64,000 nt of DNA from NCBI RefSeq assembly GCF_023061285.1, contig NZ_JAKGAM010000001.1, positions 496,001-560,000 of the forward strand, written 5' to 3'. Source of the stretch: Chromohalobacter nigrandesensis (lineage in GTDB: Bacteria; Pseudomonadota; Gammaproteobacteria; Pseudomonadales; Halomonadaceae). Shown here one piece after another: positions 11,399 to 19,741 of the stretch (positions are counted from its first letter, which is position 1; every line of letters starts with the position of its first letter). The notes under the pieces are model-generated. The model worked only from the letters and a program-made list of their open reading frames with translations, was not told where the DNA came from and made no database searches. The translations under genes were made by a program, and so were the position numbers.

Positions 11399-12572
11399 AC
11401 GCGTACCCGGGGATGCCATCCTCGGGCTTATCGAAGCCTTCAAAAAGGATCCCAATCCCCAGAAAGTCGACCTGGGGGTCGGCGTTTACCGTGACGCGCA
11501 CGGCAATACGCCCGTCATGCGGGCCGTCAAGGAGGCCGAGACGCGGCTGCTGAGCAACGAGACGACCAAGAGCTATATCGGCTCGCACGGCGATCCGCGT
11601 TACGGCCAGGCGGTACTCGAACTGGTGTTGGGTAAAGATTCACCGGTGCTGATCGCCAACCGCGCCAGTGCCACGCAATCCCCCGGCGGCACGGGCGCGC
11701 TGCGTCTGGCGGCGGACTTCATCAAGTCGCAACTGCCCGGCAAGGGTATCTGGGTCTCCGATCCCACCTGGCCCAACCACTTGGGTATCTTTCATGCGGC
11801 GGGCGTCGAGCTGAAGAAGTACCCGTACGTGGACGCCGACAACCGTCTCGACTTTGACGGCATGCTGGGCGCGCTGCAGCAGATTCCCGAAGGCGATGTG
11901 GTGCTGCTGCACGCCTGCTGCCACAACCCGTCGGGCTTCGACCTGTCACGTGAGCAATGGCAACGCGTGCTGGAGGTCGTACGCGAGCGCCGCCTGCTGC
12001 CGCTGGTCGACTTCGCCTATCAAGGCTTCGGCGATGGCCTCGATGCCGACGCCTACGGGCCGCGCCTGCTGGCCGAGAATCTCGACGAAGTGCTGATCAC
12101 CAGCTCGTGCTCCAAGAACTTCGGGGTCTATCGCGAGCGTACCGGCTGCATGATCATGATCGCCCGCGATGGCGAGCAGATGGAGAACGTGCGTTCGCAG
12201 ATGGCCATCGTCGCCCGCGAGAACTACTCCAATCCGCCCGCCCACGGCGGCGCAGTGGTCGCCGAGATCCTCCATGACGAGGCGTTGGCCAGCGTATGGC
12301 GCGAGGAACTCACCGAGATGCGTGACCGCATCAACGGACTGCGACGCGATTTCGTGGAAGCGCTCAAGCCTTACGGGCTGGACGAACGGTTCGCCTTCAT
12401 CGCCGAACAACGTGGCATGTTCTCCTACACCGGCCTGAGCCCGGAACAGGTCGACCGCCTGCGCGACGAGTTCGGCATCTACATGGTGCGCTCCGGCCGG
12501 GCCAACGTTGCCGGTCTGGCGCAGGAAAACCTGCCCTACGTGGCCAAGGCCATCGCCACCGTCGTGGGCTAA
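11382..12572 (+). CDS. phhC: Aromatic amino acid aminotransferase (class I, PLP)
   Basis: A 396-aa class I aminotransferase of the aspartate/tyrosine subgroup. Expected reaction: transamination between aromatic amino acids or aspartate and 2-oxoglutarate, in the cytoplasm. Features: [10 protein letters not shown] near residue 27, [14 protein letters not shown] (PLP-pocket Asn), [11 protein letters not shown], and the Schiff-base lysine in [14 protein letters not shown] at about residue 246. The C-terminal [28 protein letters not shown] stretch carries the substrate-carboxylate arginine. The gene overlaps phhB by 17 bases and is followed by a clear terminator, so the two form a short operon. 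By context it corresponds to phhC; TyrB or AspC activity is also possible because the subgroup overlaps in specificity. Confidence 0.92.
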   Translation: MFEQIERVPGDAILGLIEAFKKDPNPQKVDLGVGVYRDAHGNTPVMRAVKEAETRLLSNETTKSYIGSHGDPRYGQAVLELVLGKDSPVLIANRASATQSPGGTGALRLAADFIKSQLPGKGIWVSDPTWPNHLGIFHAAGVELKKYPYVDADNRLDFDGMLGALQQIPEGDVVLLHACCHNPSGFDLSREQWQRVLEVVRERRLLPLVDFAYQGFGDGLDADAYGPRLLAENLDEVLITSSCSKNFGVYRERTGCMIMIARDGEQMENVRSQMAIVARENYSNPPAHGGAVVAEILHDEALASVWREELTEMRDRINGLRRDFVEALKPYGLDERFAFIAEQRGMFSYTGLSPEQVDRLRDEFGIYMVRSGRANVAGLAQENLPYVAKAIATVVG

Positions 12573-12609
12573 GATACGTAGGCTGACACAAAAGTCCCGG
12601 TACACAAAC

Positions 12610-12640
12610 GCCCGCCATGCACACGCATGACGGGCATTTT
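12610..12640 (+). terminator. Rho-independent terminator after the aminotransferase
   Basis: A hairpin with arms GCCCGcCATGC and GCATGaCGGGC, an ACAC loop and a following TTTTATT lies 38 bases beyond the stop. The opposite strand lacks a clear U-tract, so it mainly serves the phhB operon. Confidence 0.85.
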
Positions 12641-12663
12641 ATTGTGCGCTTACTTATTGACGC

Positions 12664-13080
12664 TCACTTCTCCTGAGCGTCGGGTAGCGTGTCCGAGCCG
12701 ACTTCGTCGCGGAATGCCTCTCGCGTCACCTCACCATCACCCTCATCGAGGCGCTCGAACAAATCGAGTCGGTCGGCCTGACGTGCCTCTTCTTCGCTGA
12801 GCACACCATCCTCGTCGACATCCATCTGATCGAAGGTCACCGCATTGCGGCGTTGGTCGAGCGGAGTTTGCGCGCCGCCCTGACCGAAACTGGCCTCTTC
12901 ATCGCTGACCCCGGTCGCCTTCTCGCTGACCTCGTCTGCCTCGGTCGCTTGGCCCTTCTGGTCCGCAGATATCGCGGTCTCGTCCTGGGCGAGTACCGCC
13001 CCACTCATCAACACCGAACTGCTCAATAACAACGCCAGCATGCCGGCACTTGCGGCACGCCCGCCCGAGCGAATCGTCAT
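12664..13080 (-). CDS. Secreted EF-hand protein
   Basis: A 138-aa exported protein of unknown role. Residues 1-33 form a signal peptide (MTIRSGGR then a hydrophobic LALLLSSSVLMSGAVLAQ, cleavage after LAQ). The mature part is very acidic, typical of halophile periplasmic proteins. It holds one canonical EF-hand loop, DVDEDGVLSEEE, with calcium ligands at positions 1, 3, 5 and 12, and a second, degenerate one (DEGDGEVTRE). GAGGAGG directly precedes the ATG at 13080; the open frame runs 55 codons further through a tandem repeat and is not credible as coding. It may sense or buffer Ca2+ in the periplasm. It follows dadA on the same strand after 142 bases and is probably separately expressed. Confidence 0.82.
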   Translation of the reverse strand: MTIRSGGRAASAGMLALLLSSSVLMSGAVLAQDETAISADQKGQATEADEVSEKATGVSDEEASFGQGGAQTPLDQRRNAVTFDQMDVDEDGVLSEEEARQADRLDLFERLDEGDGEVTREAFRDEVGSDTLPDAQEK

Positions 13081-13120
13081 CGCTGCCTCCTCAATGGCTC
13101 TCATCGCACTCTCAAGAGTA

Positions 13121-13165
13121 CCCGGTATGGATGGACCCGGTATGGATGGACCCGGTACGGATAGA
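13121..13165. repeat. 15-bp tandem repeat, three copies
   Basis: Two identical units, CCCGGTATGGATGGA, are followed by a third with two changes (CCCGGTACGGATAGA) and a partial CCGGGT. The array occupies the short gap between dadA and the EF-hand gene, upstream of the latter. Confidence 0.95.
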
Positions 13166-13222
13166 CCGGGTCTGATGCGAGTTTGGACAAGCGATGCGCG
13201 CAGGGATTCCCTACGGAATGGG

Positions 13223-14482
13223 TCACGCAGCGTAACGCGCCACACCCAGCCCCTGGGGGTCGATTTCCGGGCGACGCCCCGCCATCAGGTCGGCCAGCAA
13301 GTGCGCGCTACCGCAACTCATCGTCCAGCCCAGAGTGCCATGTCCGGTATTGAGCCACAGGTTGTCATACTGCGTGGCGCCGATGATCGGCGTCGAATCC
13401 GGCGTCATTGGTCGCAGGCCGGTCCAGAACTCGGCCTTGGCCATATCGCCGCCTTCCGGAAAGACATCCCGCACCACCATGCTGATGGTCGCGCGGCGTT
13501 TTTCCAGCAGGCTCAAATCGTAGGACGCCAACTCAGCGGTACCGCCGACGCGGATCCGGTCGTCGAAGCGCGAGATAGCCACCTTGAAGGTTTCATCCAT
13601 CACCGTGGACTGTGGCGCACCACCGTCGTCGACCACCGGCAGCGTCAGGCTGTAGCCCTTGACCGGGTAGATCGGCAAGCGGATATCGAGATCCTTGACC
13701 AGCAGCGGCGAGAAACTGCCCAGGCACACCACGTACGCATCGGCGCTCAGCGCGCCTGCCGAGGTCATGACGCGTTCGACGCGACCCGCCTGACGCTCGA
13801 TGCGCTGGATATCGACATTGAAGCGGAATTCGACGCCCAACTGCTGGCGGCAATAATCGGCCAGACGTTGGGTGAACAGATGGCAATCGCCGGTCTGATC
13901 GTCCGGCAGATGAAGTCCGCCCACGAACTTGCCCGGCACCCGCGCCAGCGCCGGTTCCACGGCGGTCACTTCCTGGGCATCGAGCAGCCGGTGGCGTACG
14001 CCACAATCGCTCAATACGCGCATGTCCTTGGCCACTGCCTCGACCTGGGAATCGTAACGAAAGAGCTGCAGCAGGCCGCGTTGACGATCCTCGTAGCGGA
14101 TGCCCGTGTCGCGGCGCAAGGTGTCGATGCACTGCCGGCTGTACTCGGCGACACGCACCATGCGTTCCTTGTTAACGACGTAGCGCTCGGGCGTGCAGTT
14201 ATTGAACATCGCCATCATGAAACGCGCCATGGCAGGATCGGCCTTAGGCTGAATCTTCAACGGCGCGTGTTCCTGAAACATCCACTTGAGCGCCTTGCGC
14301 GGGATGCCCGGGGCCGCCCAGGGCGAGGAAAAACCGAAGGAGACCTGACCGGCATTGCCATAGCTGGTCTCCATGGCGGGTCCCGCCTGGCGATCCACCA
14401 CCGCGACCTCGTGCCCCTGCGATGCCAGGTAATAGGCGCTGGTGACACCGACGACACCACTGCCGAGAATGAGTACGTGCAT
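13223..14482 (-). CDS. dadA: D-amino acid dehydrogenase small subunit
   Basis: DadA is a membrane-associated flavoenzyme that oxidises D-alanine and other D-amino acids to the 2-oxo acid and ammonia, passing electrons to the respiratory chain. The 419-aa product has the N-terminal FAD-binding GSGVVGVTSAYYLA (residues 7-20), the family signature YGNAGQVSFGFSSPWAAPGIP, and the C-terminal GHGTLGWTMSCGSAHLLADLMAGR FAD motif. Length matches the family (about 415-435). It stands alone, with no alanine racemase (dadX) next to it. Upstream are a TATACT -10 box and an 11-bp inverted repeat, fitting regulation by an Lrp/DadR-type activator, which is inference. Confidence 0.95.
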   Translation of the reverse strand: MHVLILGSGVVGVTSAYYLASQGHEVAVVDRQAGPAMETSYGNAGQVSFGFSSPWAAPGIPRKALKWMFQEHAPLKIQPKADPAMARFMMAMFNNCTPERYVVNKERMVRVAEYSRQCIDTLRRDTGIRYEDRQRGLLQLFRYDSQVEAVAKDMRVLSDCGVRHRLLDAQEVTAVEPALARVPGKFVGGLHLPDDQTGDCHLFTQRLADYCRQQLGVEFRFNVDIQRIERQAGRVERVMTSAGALSADAYVVCLGSFSPLLVKDLDIRLPIYPVKGYSLTLPVVDDGGAPQSTVMDETFKVAISRFDDRIRVGGTAELASYDLSLLEKRRATISMVVRDVFPEGGDMAKAEFWTGLRPMTPDSTPIIGATQYDNLWLNTGHGTLGWTMSCGSAHLLADLMAGRRPEIDPQGLGVARYAA

Positions 14483-14572
14483 GGCCTTCCCCTGCTTGGC
14501 GCTGATTGGATGCGAAGCGAAGCGCCAGTATAGGATGGAGAGGCTAGAAAATTATGGGGTAATCAATTTCAT

Positions 14573-14611
14573 GACCAGATGATAGAATCGATTTTTATCC
14601 ATCATCTGGTC
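14573..14611. promoter_or_regulatory. 11-bp perfect inverted repeat upstream of dadA
   Basis: GACCAGATGAT (14573-14583) and its exact complement ATCATCTGGTC (14601-14611) are separated by 17 AT-rich bases. On the dadA strand a TATACT -10 lies at 14527-14532, so the repeat would occupy roughly -50 to -90, a usual place for an activator. It is also just past the MATE stop, but neither strand has a U-tract after it, so a terminator is less likely. Confidence 0.55.
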
Positions 14612-14635
14612 TTTACGACTTAAAGAACGGCGTTT

Positions 14636-15973
14636 TCAAGTATTGCCATGGGCCGCCATACGCAGCGTCAGGGAGCGTCGGAAGATACCCCAGGCGAGAC
14701 CGCCCGCCAGCACGTTGCCCAGCGCAGCTCCCCAGGCGACGCCAAAGATCCCCGACAACCAGGCGCCCACCGCCAGACACGGCAAGTAACACACGAACAA
14801 GCGCATGAAAGACAGCAGCATGGCGCGTACCGGCCAACCCAGCGCATTGGAGGCGGACACCACCAGCATGCAAAGGCCCAGCAGGCTATAGCTGGGTAGC
14901 AACCAGCGTATCAAGGTCGCGAGTTCATCGCGTATTTCCGGATTGCCCGACAAGGCGACCGCTATCCAAGGCGCCGCCAGTGCCATGACACACCCCAGCA
15001 CCAGTTGCCAGATCACGGCCGTACGCGCCGCCAGCTTCATCAAGGCATCGATACGCGGCCAGTCACCGGCACCGTAACAACGTCCCAGCCAGGGCGGCAG
15101 CGACATGGTCAGCGCCAGCACCACCATCAACGAAAGCGTTTCCAGACGACTGGCCAGGCCCCAGGCCGCAACAGCGGTCTCGCCCAGTTTGGCGACGATC
15201 GAGGTCGCCAGCATCGCCGAGAGCGGCGGCATCAACTGACTGATCATCGCAGGTCCGGCAATCGCCATGAATGGCACGGCCGAGGCCCGCATTTCCTCGC
15301 GCAACCCACTACGCGCCAGCCAGTCGTGGGCCCGCAAGCGCACCACCAGAAACCAGATGCCGATGGCAAACGCCAACGCCGTCGCCCAGGCCGCGCCAGG
15401 TAGCCCCCAGCCCGACCAGTCGCCGACGCCGAAGATCAGCAAAGGGTCGAGGACCAGATTGATCAGGCTGGTCAGCACCATGAGCTTGCCGGGCAAGCGC
15501 GTATCGCCGTGCGCCCGGAACAGGCTATAGCCGAAATACAGCACCGCCCCTAGCCAGTTAGCCACCAACTGCGGGCCCCAGTAGGCGCGAATCAGCTCCC
15601 GCGTGGGGACATCGGCCCCCAGCAGCGTGAAGATCGGCGTCTGCGCAGCCCACATGATCAGCATCAGCAATGCCATCAATGCGCTTCCACCGACCAGCAC
15701 CAGGCTGCCCAGGCGCCTGGCACGCGCTGTATCGCCGGCACCCAGGGTGCGCGAGATCAGCGCCGCGATGGCAATACCTAGTCCCACCTGCACGCCGATG
15801 ATCAGAAACGACAGCGGAAAGGTGAAGGATTGCGCCGCGAGCGGCTGGGTGCCCAAACGGGCGATAAAAGCACTGTCGACAAGCTGAAAGCCCAGCAGCG
15901 AGAGCACACCAATGGCCATGGGCCAGGTCTGCTGCCACAGCTGGCGACGCAGCGAGGACATGGATTCCGTCAC
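14636..15973 (-). CDS. MATE-family multidrug/toxin exporter
   Basis: A 445-aa inner-membrane exporter with about twelve hydrophobic segments and the two-fold repeat of MATE proteins. MATE antiporters use Na+ or H+ to expel cationic drugs or metabolites. Typical features are a first helix QTWPMAIGVLSLLGFQLVDSAFIARLG, an ISRTLGAGD loop (residues 75-85 region) and the second-half GLASRLETLSLMVVLALTMSLPPWLGRCYGAGDW. I place the start at a GTG (15973) preceded by GAAGAGG; a TTG seven codons upstream and an ATG four codons inside are alternatives. The gene is single. Substrate is not evident. Confidence 0.9.
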   Translation of the reverse strand: MTESMSSLRRQLWQQTWPMAIGVLSLLGFQLVDSAFIARLGTQPLAAQSFTFPLSFLIIGVQVGLGIAIAALISRTLGAGDTARARRLGSLVLVGGSALMALLMLIMWAAQTPIFTLLGADVPTRELIRAYWGPQLVANWLGAVLYFGYSLFRAHGDTRLPGKLMVLTSLINLVLDPLLIFGVGDWSGWGLPGAAWATALAFAIGIWFLVVRLRAHDWLARSGLREEMRASAVPFMAIAGPAMISQLMPPLSAMLATSIVAKLGETAVAAWGLASRLETLSLMVVLALTMSLPPWLGRCYGAGDWPRIDALMKLAARTAVIWQLVLGCVMALAAPWIAVALSGNPEIRDELATLIRWLLPSYSLLGLCMLVVSASNALGWPVRAMLLSFMRLFVCYLPCLAVGAWLSGIFGVAWGAALGNVLAGGLAWGIFRRSLTLRMAAHGNT

Positions 15974-16015
15974 GGAAACCTCTTCATGAGTCAACGGTCA
16001 AGGTATCAAACAGGG

Positions 16016-16045
16016 CGCCCCCGGTATCGCTCGATACCGGGGGCG
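16016..16045 (-). terminator. Strong hairpin between aldo/keto reductase and MATE genes
   Basis: Fourteen-base perfect arms (CGCCCCCGGTATCG and complement) with a 2-base centre form a very stable stem 51 bases after the aldo/keto reductase stop. On the minus strand it is followed by CCCTGTTTGATA, a poor U-tract, so it may pause or attenuate rather than fully terminate. Confidence 0.6.
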
Positions 16046-16095
16046 ACAAGTCTAACAGGCTACTAGCAAAAAGCGCCTTCGTGAGTGATGACGAT

Positions 16096-16911
16096 TCAGG
16101 CGTCCCACTGAGGGGCAAAATCCGGATTGGCGATGCGTTCGCCGCGATCCAGCGCATCGATGCGCGCCATCTCGTCGGCACTCAAGGTGATCGCCATCGC
16201 GTCAAGATTCGATTGCTGGTGCTCGGGCTTCGTGGACGACGGGATCACCACGATGTCGCGCGCCGCGACCCAGGCGAGTGCGATCTGCGCCGGACTCGCG
16301 CCGTGCGCCTCGGCGATGTCCTTGAGCACGGGCTCGTCCATCACCTTGCCCACCGCCAGCGGCATGAAACCGGTGACTTGCAGGCCCAGGTCGTGGCAAT
16401 GCTCGACTACGGTGCGATTGGCCAGGAAGGGATGCACTTCAATCTGGTTGGTGATCAGGTGCTCGCCACCGGGGACCGAGAGCGCCTGGTCGAGCTGGGC
16501 CACCGTGAAGTTGGAGACGCCGATCTCGCGCGTGAGGCCTTTTCCGCGCGCCTGATTCAAGGCGCCGATGTAATCGGCCATCGGTACCTCGTCGCCGGGT
16601 GACGGCCAGTGCACCAACGCCAGGTCGACGTATTCGACACCGAGTTGCCGGCAGCTCTCTTCGAGACTCTCCAGCAATGCCTGCGGCTGCAATTGATCCC
16701 ACCACACCTTGGTGGTCAGGAAGATCTCGTCGCGGGGCACATCGCTTTGCTTGAGCGCCTCACCCACGGCGCGCTCGTTGTCGTAAAACTTAGCGGTATC
16801 GATATGCCGGTAGCCGAGTGACAGCGCTGACATGACCGAGTCGATGACGTCTTGATCCTTGAGGCGAAAGGTCCCCAGACCAATGCGGGGCAACGTGCGT
16901 TGATTGAGCAT
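16096..16911 (-). CDS. Aldo/keto reductase, 2,5-diketogluconate reductase-like
   Basis: A 271-aa NADPH-dependent aldo/keto reductase related to E. coli DkgB (YafB, 267 aa). The catalytic tetrad is visible: Asp in GYRHIDTAKFYDNE (about residue 38), Tyr in the same segment, Lys in FLTTKVWWDQL and His in DLALVHWPSPGD. The C-terminal VVIPSSTKPEHQQSNLDA is the NADPH 2'-phosphate-binding stretch. AAGGAGTC is placed well before the ATG. Such enzymes reduce methylglyoxal, diketogluconate and other carbonyls; the true substrate is unknown. The gene is followed by a strong hairpin and is probably monocistronic. Confidence 0.93.
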   Translation of the reverse strand: MLNQRTLPRIGLGTFRLKDQDVIDSVMSALSLGYRHIDTAKFYDNERAVGEALKQSDVPRDEIFLTTKVWWDQLQPQALLESLEESCRQLGVEYVDLALVHWPSPGDEVPMADYIGALNQARGKGLTREIGVSNFTVAQLDQALSVPGGEHLITNQIEVHPFLANRTVVEHCHDLGLQVTGFMPLAVGKVMDEPVLKDIAEAHGASPAQIALAWVAARDIVVIPSSTKPEHQQSNLDAMAITLSADEMARIDALDRGERIANPDFAPQWDA

Positions 16912-16995
16912 GATGACTCCTTGTCAGATGGAAAAAGACAGCACAAAAACCCAGTTACAAGATGAAACATGGCGCCAGGCAATTTGTCGTACTTC

Positions 16996-17067
16996 TATCT
17001 CGCGTATCTCGCGTATCTCGCGTATCTCGCGTATCTCGCGTATCTCGCGTATCTCGCGTATCTCGCG
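16996..17067. repeat. 9-bp tandem repeat, 8 perfect copies of TATCTCGCG
   Basis: Eight uninterrupted TATCTCGCG units (72 bp) lie in the gap between the divergent aldo/keto reductase and diguanylate cyclase genes, 64 bases upstream of the cyclase -35 box. The gap 16912-17205 is the longest non-coding stretch of the window. Besides this array and the promoter at 17131-17159 I see nothing else in it. Confidence 0.97.
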
Positions 17068-17130
17068 TATTTCTAAAAGAGTTGGGGACCGTTAAATTGA
17101 CTTTCAACACCCGCCTCATGCTAGATCGCG

Positions 17131-17159
17131 TTGAGATTGGCCATTTCGCCCTTTATGAT
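17131..17159 (+). promoter_or_regulatory. Sigma-70 promoter of the diguanylate cyclase gene
   Basis: TTGAGA (17131-17136), a 17-base spacer and TATGAT (17154-17159) match the sigma-70 consensus at five of six bases in each box. Transcription would start near 17166. This rules out coding starts upstream of that point and supports the ATG at 17206. Confidence 0.7.
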
Positions 17160-17205
17160 CAACCTAAACGTGATCATTAGTTACATTTTGAGAAAGATCC
17201 GCCTC

Positions 17206-19020
17206 ATGCCTCATTCGCTCTACGCACGCATGATAGTTGCCGCCATCGTGCCGTTCATGATCATGCTGACGGGATGCCTCGCCCTCTATCATGCGTCGCA
17301 GGTCGAGCAGCATACGGCACGCAGCGTCGCCCAGACCCTAGAGGTGATCGCCGACGCCAACCACTTGATGCGCCTGTTCATGGATGCCGAGACGGCGCAG
17401 CGCGGCTATGCCCTGACCCGAGATGGCGATTACCTGGCGCCCTACCAGCGTGCCTTGAGCACTTTTCCACTTACCCTGAGACGCTTGAAAGAAGCCTCGA
17501 ATGACGAAATACAATATCGACGCCTCGAGCAGGCCAACCATCTATTCCGGCAGTGGATAAAAGACGTCGCCACCGACAGCATCATCAAGACGCGTAGCGA
17601 AAATACCGAACTGCTCCCTCTAGACGATAAAGCCAGCAAACGCCTGGTCGATGACTTCCGCACCGTCATGAGGACCTTCATCGATACCGAGCAGGACGCC
17701 TTCCATGCGCGCCAGGTCGATAGTCAGGATGCCGCGAAACGCGCACAGCACATCATGGTATGGAGCATCTTGCTGGCGCTGGTGAGCGCCCTGCTGACCT
17801 GGTGGCCGCTGTTTCGTCGCACCCGCCACGCTGTTTCGGAAATCACCCAGCGCTCGCAACGCATGGTCGCAGGAGATCTCAGCCAGCGGGTAGCGCTCCG
17901 GGGGCGCGATGAGTTCGCCTGGATGGCGAATACCTTCAACGCCATGGCGGCGCGTCTCGAGGCCCTGGTCGCCACCGAACAACGCACCAGCCGCGAGCTC
18001 GCCGAACGCGTCAATGTGCTGGTGCGTGACCGAACCCGCGAGATGCGGGCCCGCCATGATCTTGTCGAAGCTCTGCAAGCCTGCCGCAGCACGCAGGAAG
18101 CGCAGTCGACGCTCCGCGACCAGCTACCGAGGGTCTTTGCCAACACGCTCGGCGGCACCTTGTGGTGCCTCGATGCACACACTGCCGTTCCCCATCGCAT
18201 TTGCCAGTGGGGCGAGGACAAAGGCGATGTCAACGGAGACGAATGCCTGACCCTGAACGATGGCGGAATACGCGATGTCACTCTTCCCGCGGCGCAGGAT
18301 GCGGAAGTTTGTTCGCACCTGCGTACCGCACACCCCGGACGCCATCTTTGCATTCCCCTGAAAGGCACGCAGGGGCCGGTGGGTATACTCCACTTGCATC
18401 TTGCCAGTACCACCGACGAGACGGGAAATGGCGACCCTCAAGCCGAGTTCGCCAAGGGCGCCGCCGAGAATATGGCGCTGTCGCTAAGCAATGTGCGACT
18501 GCGCGAGCAACTCGAGGAGGCCAGTATCCGCGATGCCTTGACCGGCCTCTACAATCGACGCTTCCTGGACGATACCTTGACGCGCGAGCTGGCCCGTGCA
18601 GAACGCCAGCCCGGCCCGCTTTCAGTTCTCATGCTGGATATCGACCATTTCAAGCCGATCAACGATGACCACGGCCATGCCTTGGGCGATAGGGCGTTGA
18701 TCGAGGTGGCCGAGCTTCTAGTAGACAACGTCCGGCGCGGCGATATCGTCTGCCGTTACGGCGGCGAAGAATTCCTGATCATCATGCCCGGCGCCGGCCT
18801 GTCCGCCGCACGGCAACGCGGCGAGCATCTTCGCCAGCAGGTCGCCACGCTGGACATTCCCCGGGATGACGCAACCCCGCTTCACCTTACCATCTCTCTG
18901 GGGCTAGCCTGTTACCCCCAGCATGGCGAGGACGCCGCCACCCTGCTGCATCACGCCGACATGGCGCTTTACGAGGCCAAGCAAGGCGGGCGCAATCGCC
19001 TGGCGATCGCCAACGACTGA
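17206..19020 (+). CDS. Membrane diguanylate cyclase (CHASE3-HAMP-GAF-GGDEF)
   Basis: A 604-aa c-di-GMP synthase. Order of parts: transmembrane helix (about 8-28), a periplasmic CHASE3 sensor with the EtxQRGYxLTxDxxYLxPY signature, a second transmembrane helix (LLALVSALLTWWPLF), HAMP (SQRMVAGDLSQRV and DEFAWMANTFNAMA), a coiled linker, a GAF-like domain, then GGDEF. The cyclase site is RYGGEEF, active type, with an intact RxxD inhibitory I-site (RRGD) five residues before it, so product inhibition is expected. The substrate-Mg aspartate is in LMLDIDHFKPIND. I start at ATG 17206 because a good promoter lies at 17131-17159; the frame is open further upstream. Output is probably biofilm or motility control. 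Confidence 0.94.
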   Translation: MPHSLYARMIVAAIVPFMIMLTGCLALYHASQVEQHTARSVAQTLEVIADANHLMRLFMDAETAQRGYALTRDGDYLAPYQRALSTFPLTLRRLKEASNDEIQYRRLEQANHLFRQWIKDVATDSIIKTRSENTELLPLDDKASKRLVDDFRTVMRTFIDTEQDAFHARQVDSQDAAKRAQHIMVWSILLALVSALLTWWPLFRRTRHAVSEITQRSQRMVAGDLSQRVALRGRDEFAWMANTFNAMAARLEALVATEQRTSRELAERVNVLVRDRTREMRARHDLVEALQACRSTQEAQSTLRDQLPRVFANTLGGTLWCLDAHTAVPHRICQWGEDKGDVNGDECLTLNDGGIRDVTLPAAQDAEVCSHLRTAHPGRHLCIPLKGTQGPVGILHLHLASTTDETGNGDPQAEFAKGAAENMALSLSNVRLREQLEEASIRDALTGLYNRRFLDDTLTRELARAERQPGPLSVLMLDIDHFKPINDDHGHALGDRALIEVAELLVDNVRRGDIVCRYGGEEFLIIMPGAGLSAARQRGEHLRQQVATLDIPRDDATPLHLTISLGLACYPQHGEDAATLLHHADMALYEAKQGGRNRLAIAND

Positions 19021-19027
19021 GCCCACG

Positions 19028-19058
19028 TGAATCGCCCCGCACGCGGCGGGGCAATTCA
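19028..19058. terminator. Bidirectional hairpin between cyclase and yceI
   Basis: TGAATcGCCCCGC and GCGGGGCaATTCA form a 12-bp stem with one mismatch, centred between two convergent genes. There is no U-run on either strand, so termination efficiency is uncertain. Confidence 0.55.
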
Positions 19059-19079
19059 GGCTCGATCATGCATGGCGAA

Positions 19080-19676
19080 TTACTGGCGAATACCTTCGAC
19101 CACCAGGTACATGTCAACGGTGGACGCCATCGGACCCAACTTGCTGGTATCGATGCCGAAGTCGGACAACGTCAACGTCGTTTCCCCCTCGAAGCCATCG
19201 CGATAATCGCCCCATGGGTCGTCGCCGCCGCCGATATGCTCGACGTCGATGGTGATCGACTGCGTCTGGCCATGCAGCGTCAAATCACCGGTGAGCTCTC
19301 CCTCGCCATCACCGGTCGATTCGAAACCGGTGGATTCGAACGTCGCGGTGGGGTACTGCGACGCATCGAGGAAGTCGTCACTCAGGATGTGCTTGTCACG
19401 CTCGGCATGGTGGCTATCGAGACTGTTCACGTCGATCTCGACATTGGCACTGGCTTCTTCCGGGGCATCGGCATCGTAGCTGAACGTTCCCGTGAAGTCC
19501 TCGAAGCTGCCGAGCACATAGGAATAGCCAAGATGGCTGATCTTGAACTCAATGAAGGCATGCTGCCCTTCGCTGTCGATCTTGTAATCGGCGGCGTTGG
19601 CCTGGGCCATGGGCAATAGCACGGCAGCACCGAGGGCGGCACCGGTCACGGTCTTGAGTAGCGATTTCGAGAACAT
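19080..19676 (-). CDS. yceI: YceI-family periplasmic lipid-binding protein
   Basis: A 198-aa secreted protein. Residues 1-24 are a signal peptide ending MAQANA|ADYKID. The mature part has the YceI lipocalin-like pattern: SEGQHAFIEFKISHLGYS, then FEDFTGTFSYD, DVNSLDSHHAERDKHILSDDFLDASQYPTATF, and LTLHGQTQSITIDVEHIG. Members bind isoprenoid chains such as polyprenyl pyrophosphate or quinone in the periplasm. I chose the second of two close ATGs (19676) because AGGAG is 7 bases upstream of it but only one base from the first. It lies 65 bases after the cytochrome b561 gene on the same strand, reproducing the yceJ-yceI pair of E. coli. Confidence 0.93.
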   Translation of the reverse strand: MFSKSLLKTVTGAALGAAVLLPMAQANAADYKIDSEGQHAFIEFKISHLGYSYVLGSFEDFTGTFSYDADAPEEASANVEIDVNSLDSHHAERDKHILSDDFLDASQYPTATFESTGFESTGDGEGELTGDLTLHGQTQSITIDVEHIGGGDDPWGDYRDGFEGETTLTLSDFGIDTSKLGPMASTVDMYLVVEGIRQ

Positions 19677-19741
19677 CGTCATCTCCTGATGATGAAGGAT
19701 TGAAGTACTTAAGTGGCGGCACACCGCCACGGATATCGAAC

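Noticed and set aside
13040-14533. 497-aa plus-strand frame opposite dadA
   Set aside because: No ribosome site or family pattern; dadA on the minus strand is unequivocal.
14573-14611. Terminator for the MATE gene
   Set aside because: Loop of 17 bases and no U-tract on the minus strand; better explained as a regulatory repeat.
16996-17067. CRISPR array at the 9-bp repeat
   Set aside because: The repeats are contiguous with no spacers, units are only 9 bp, and no cas genes are present.
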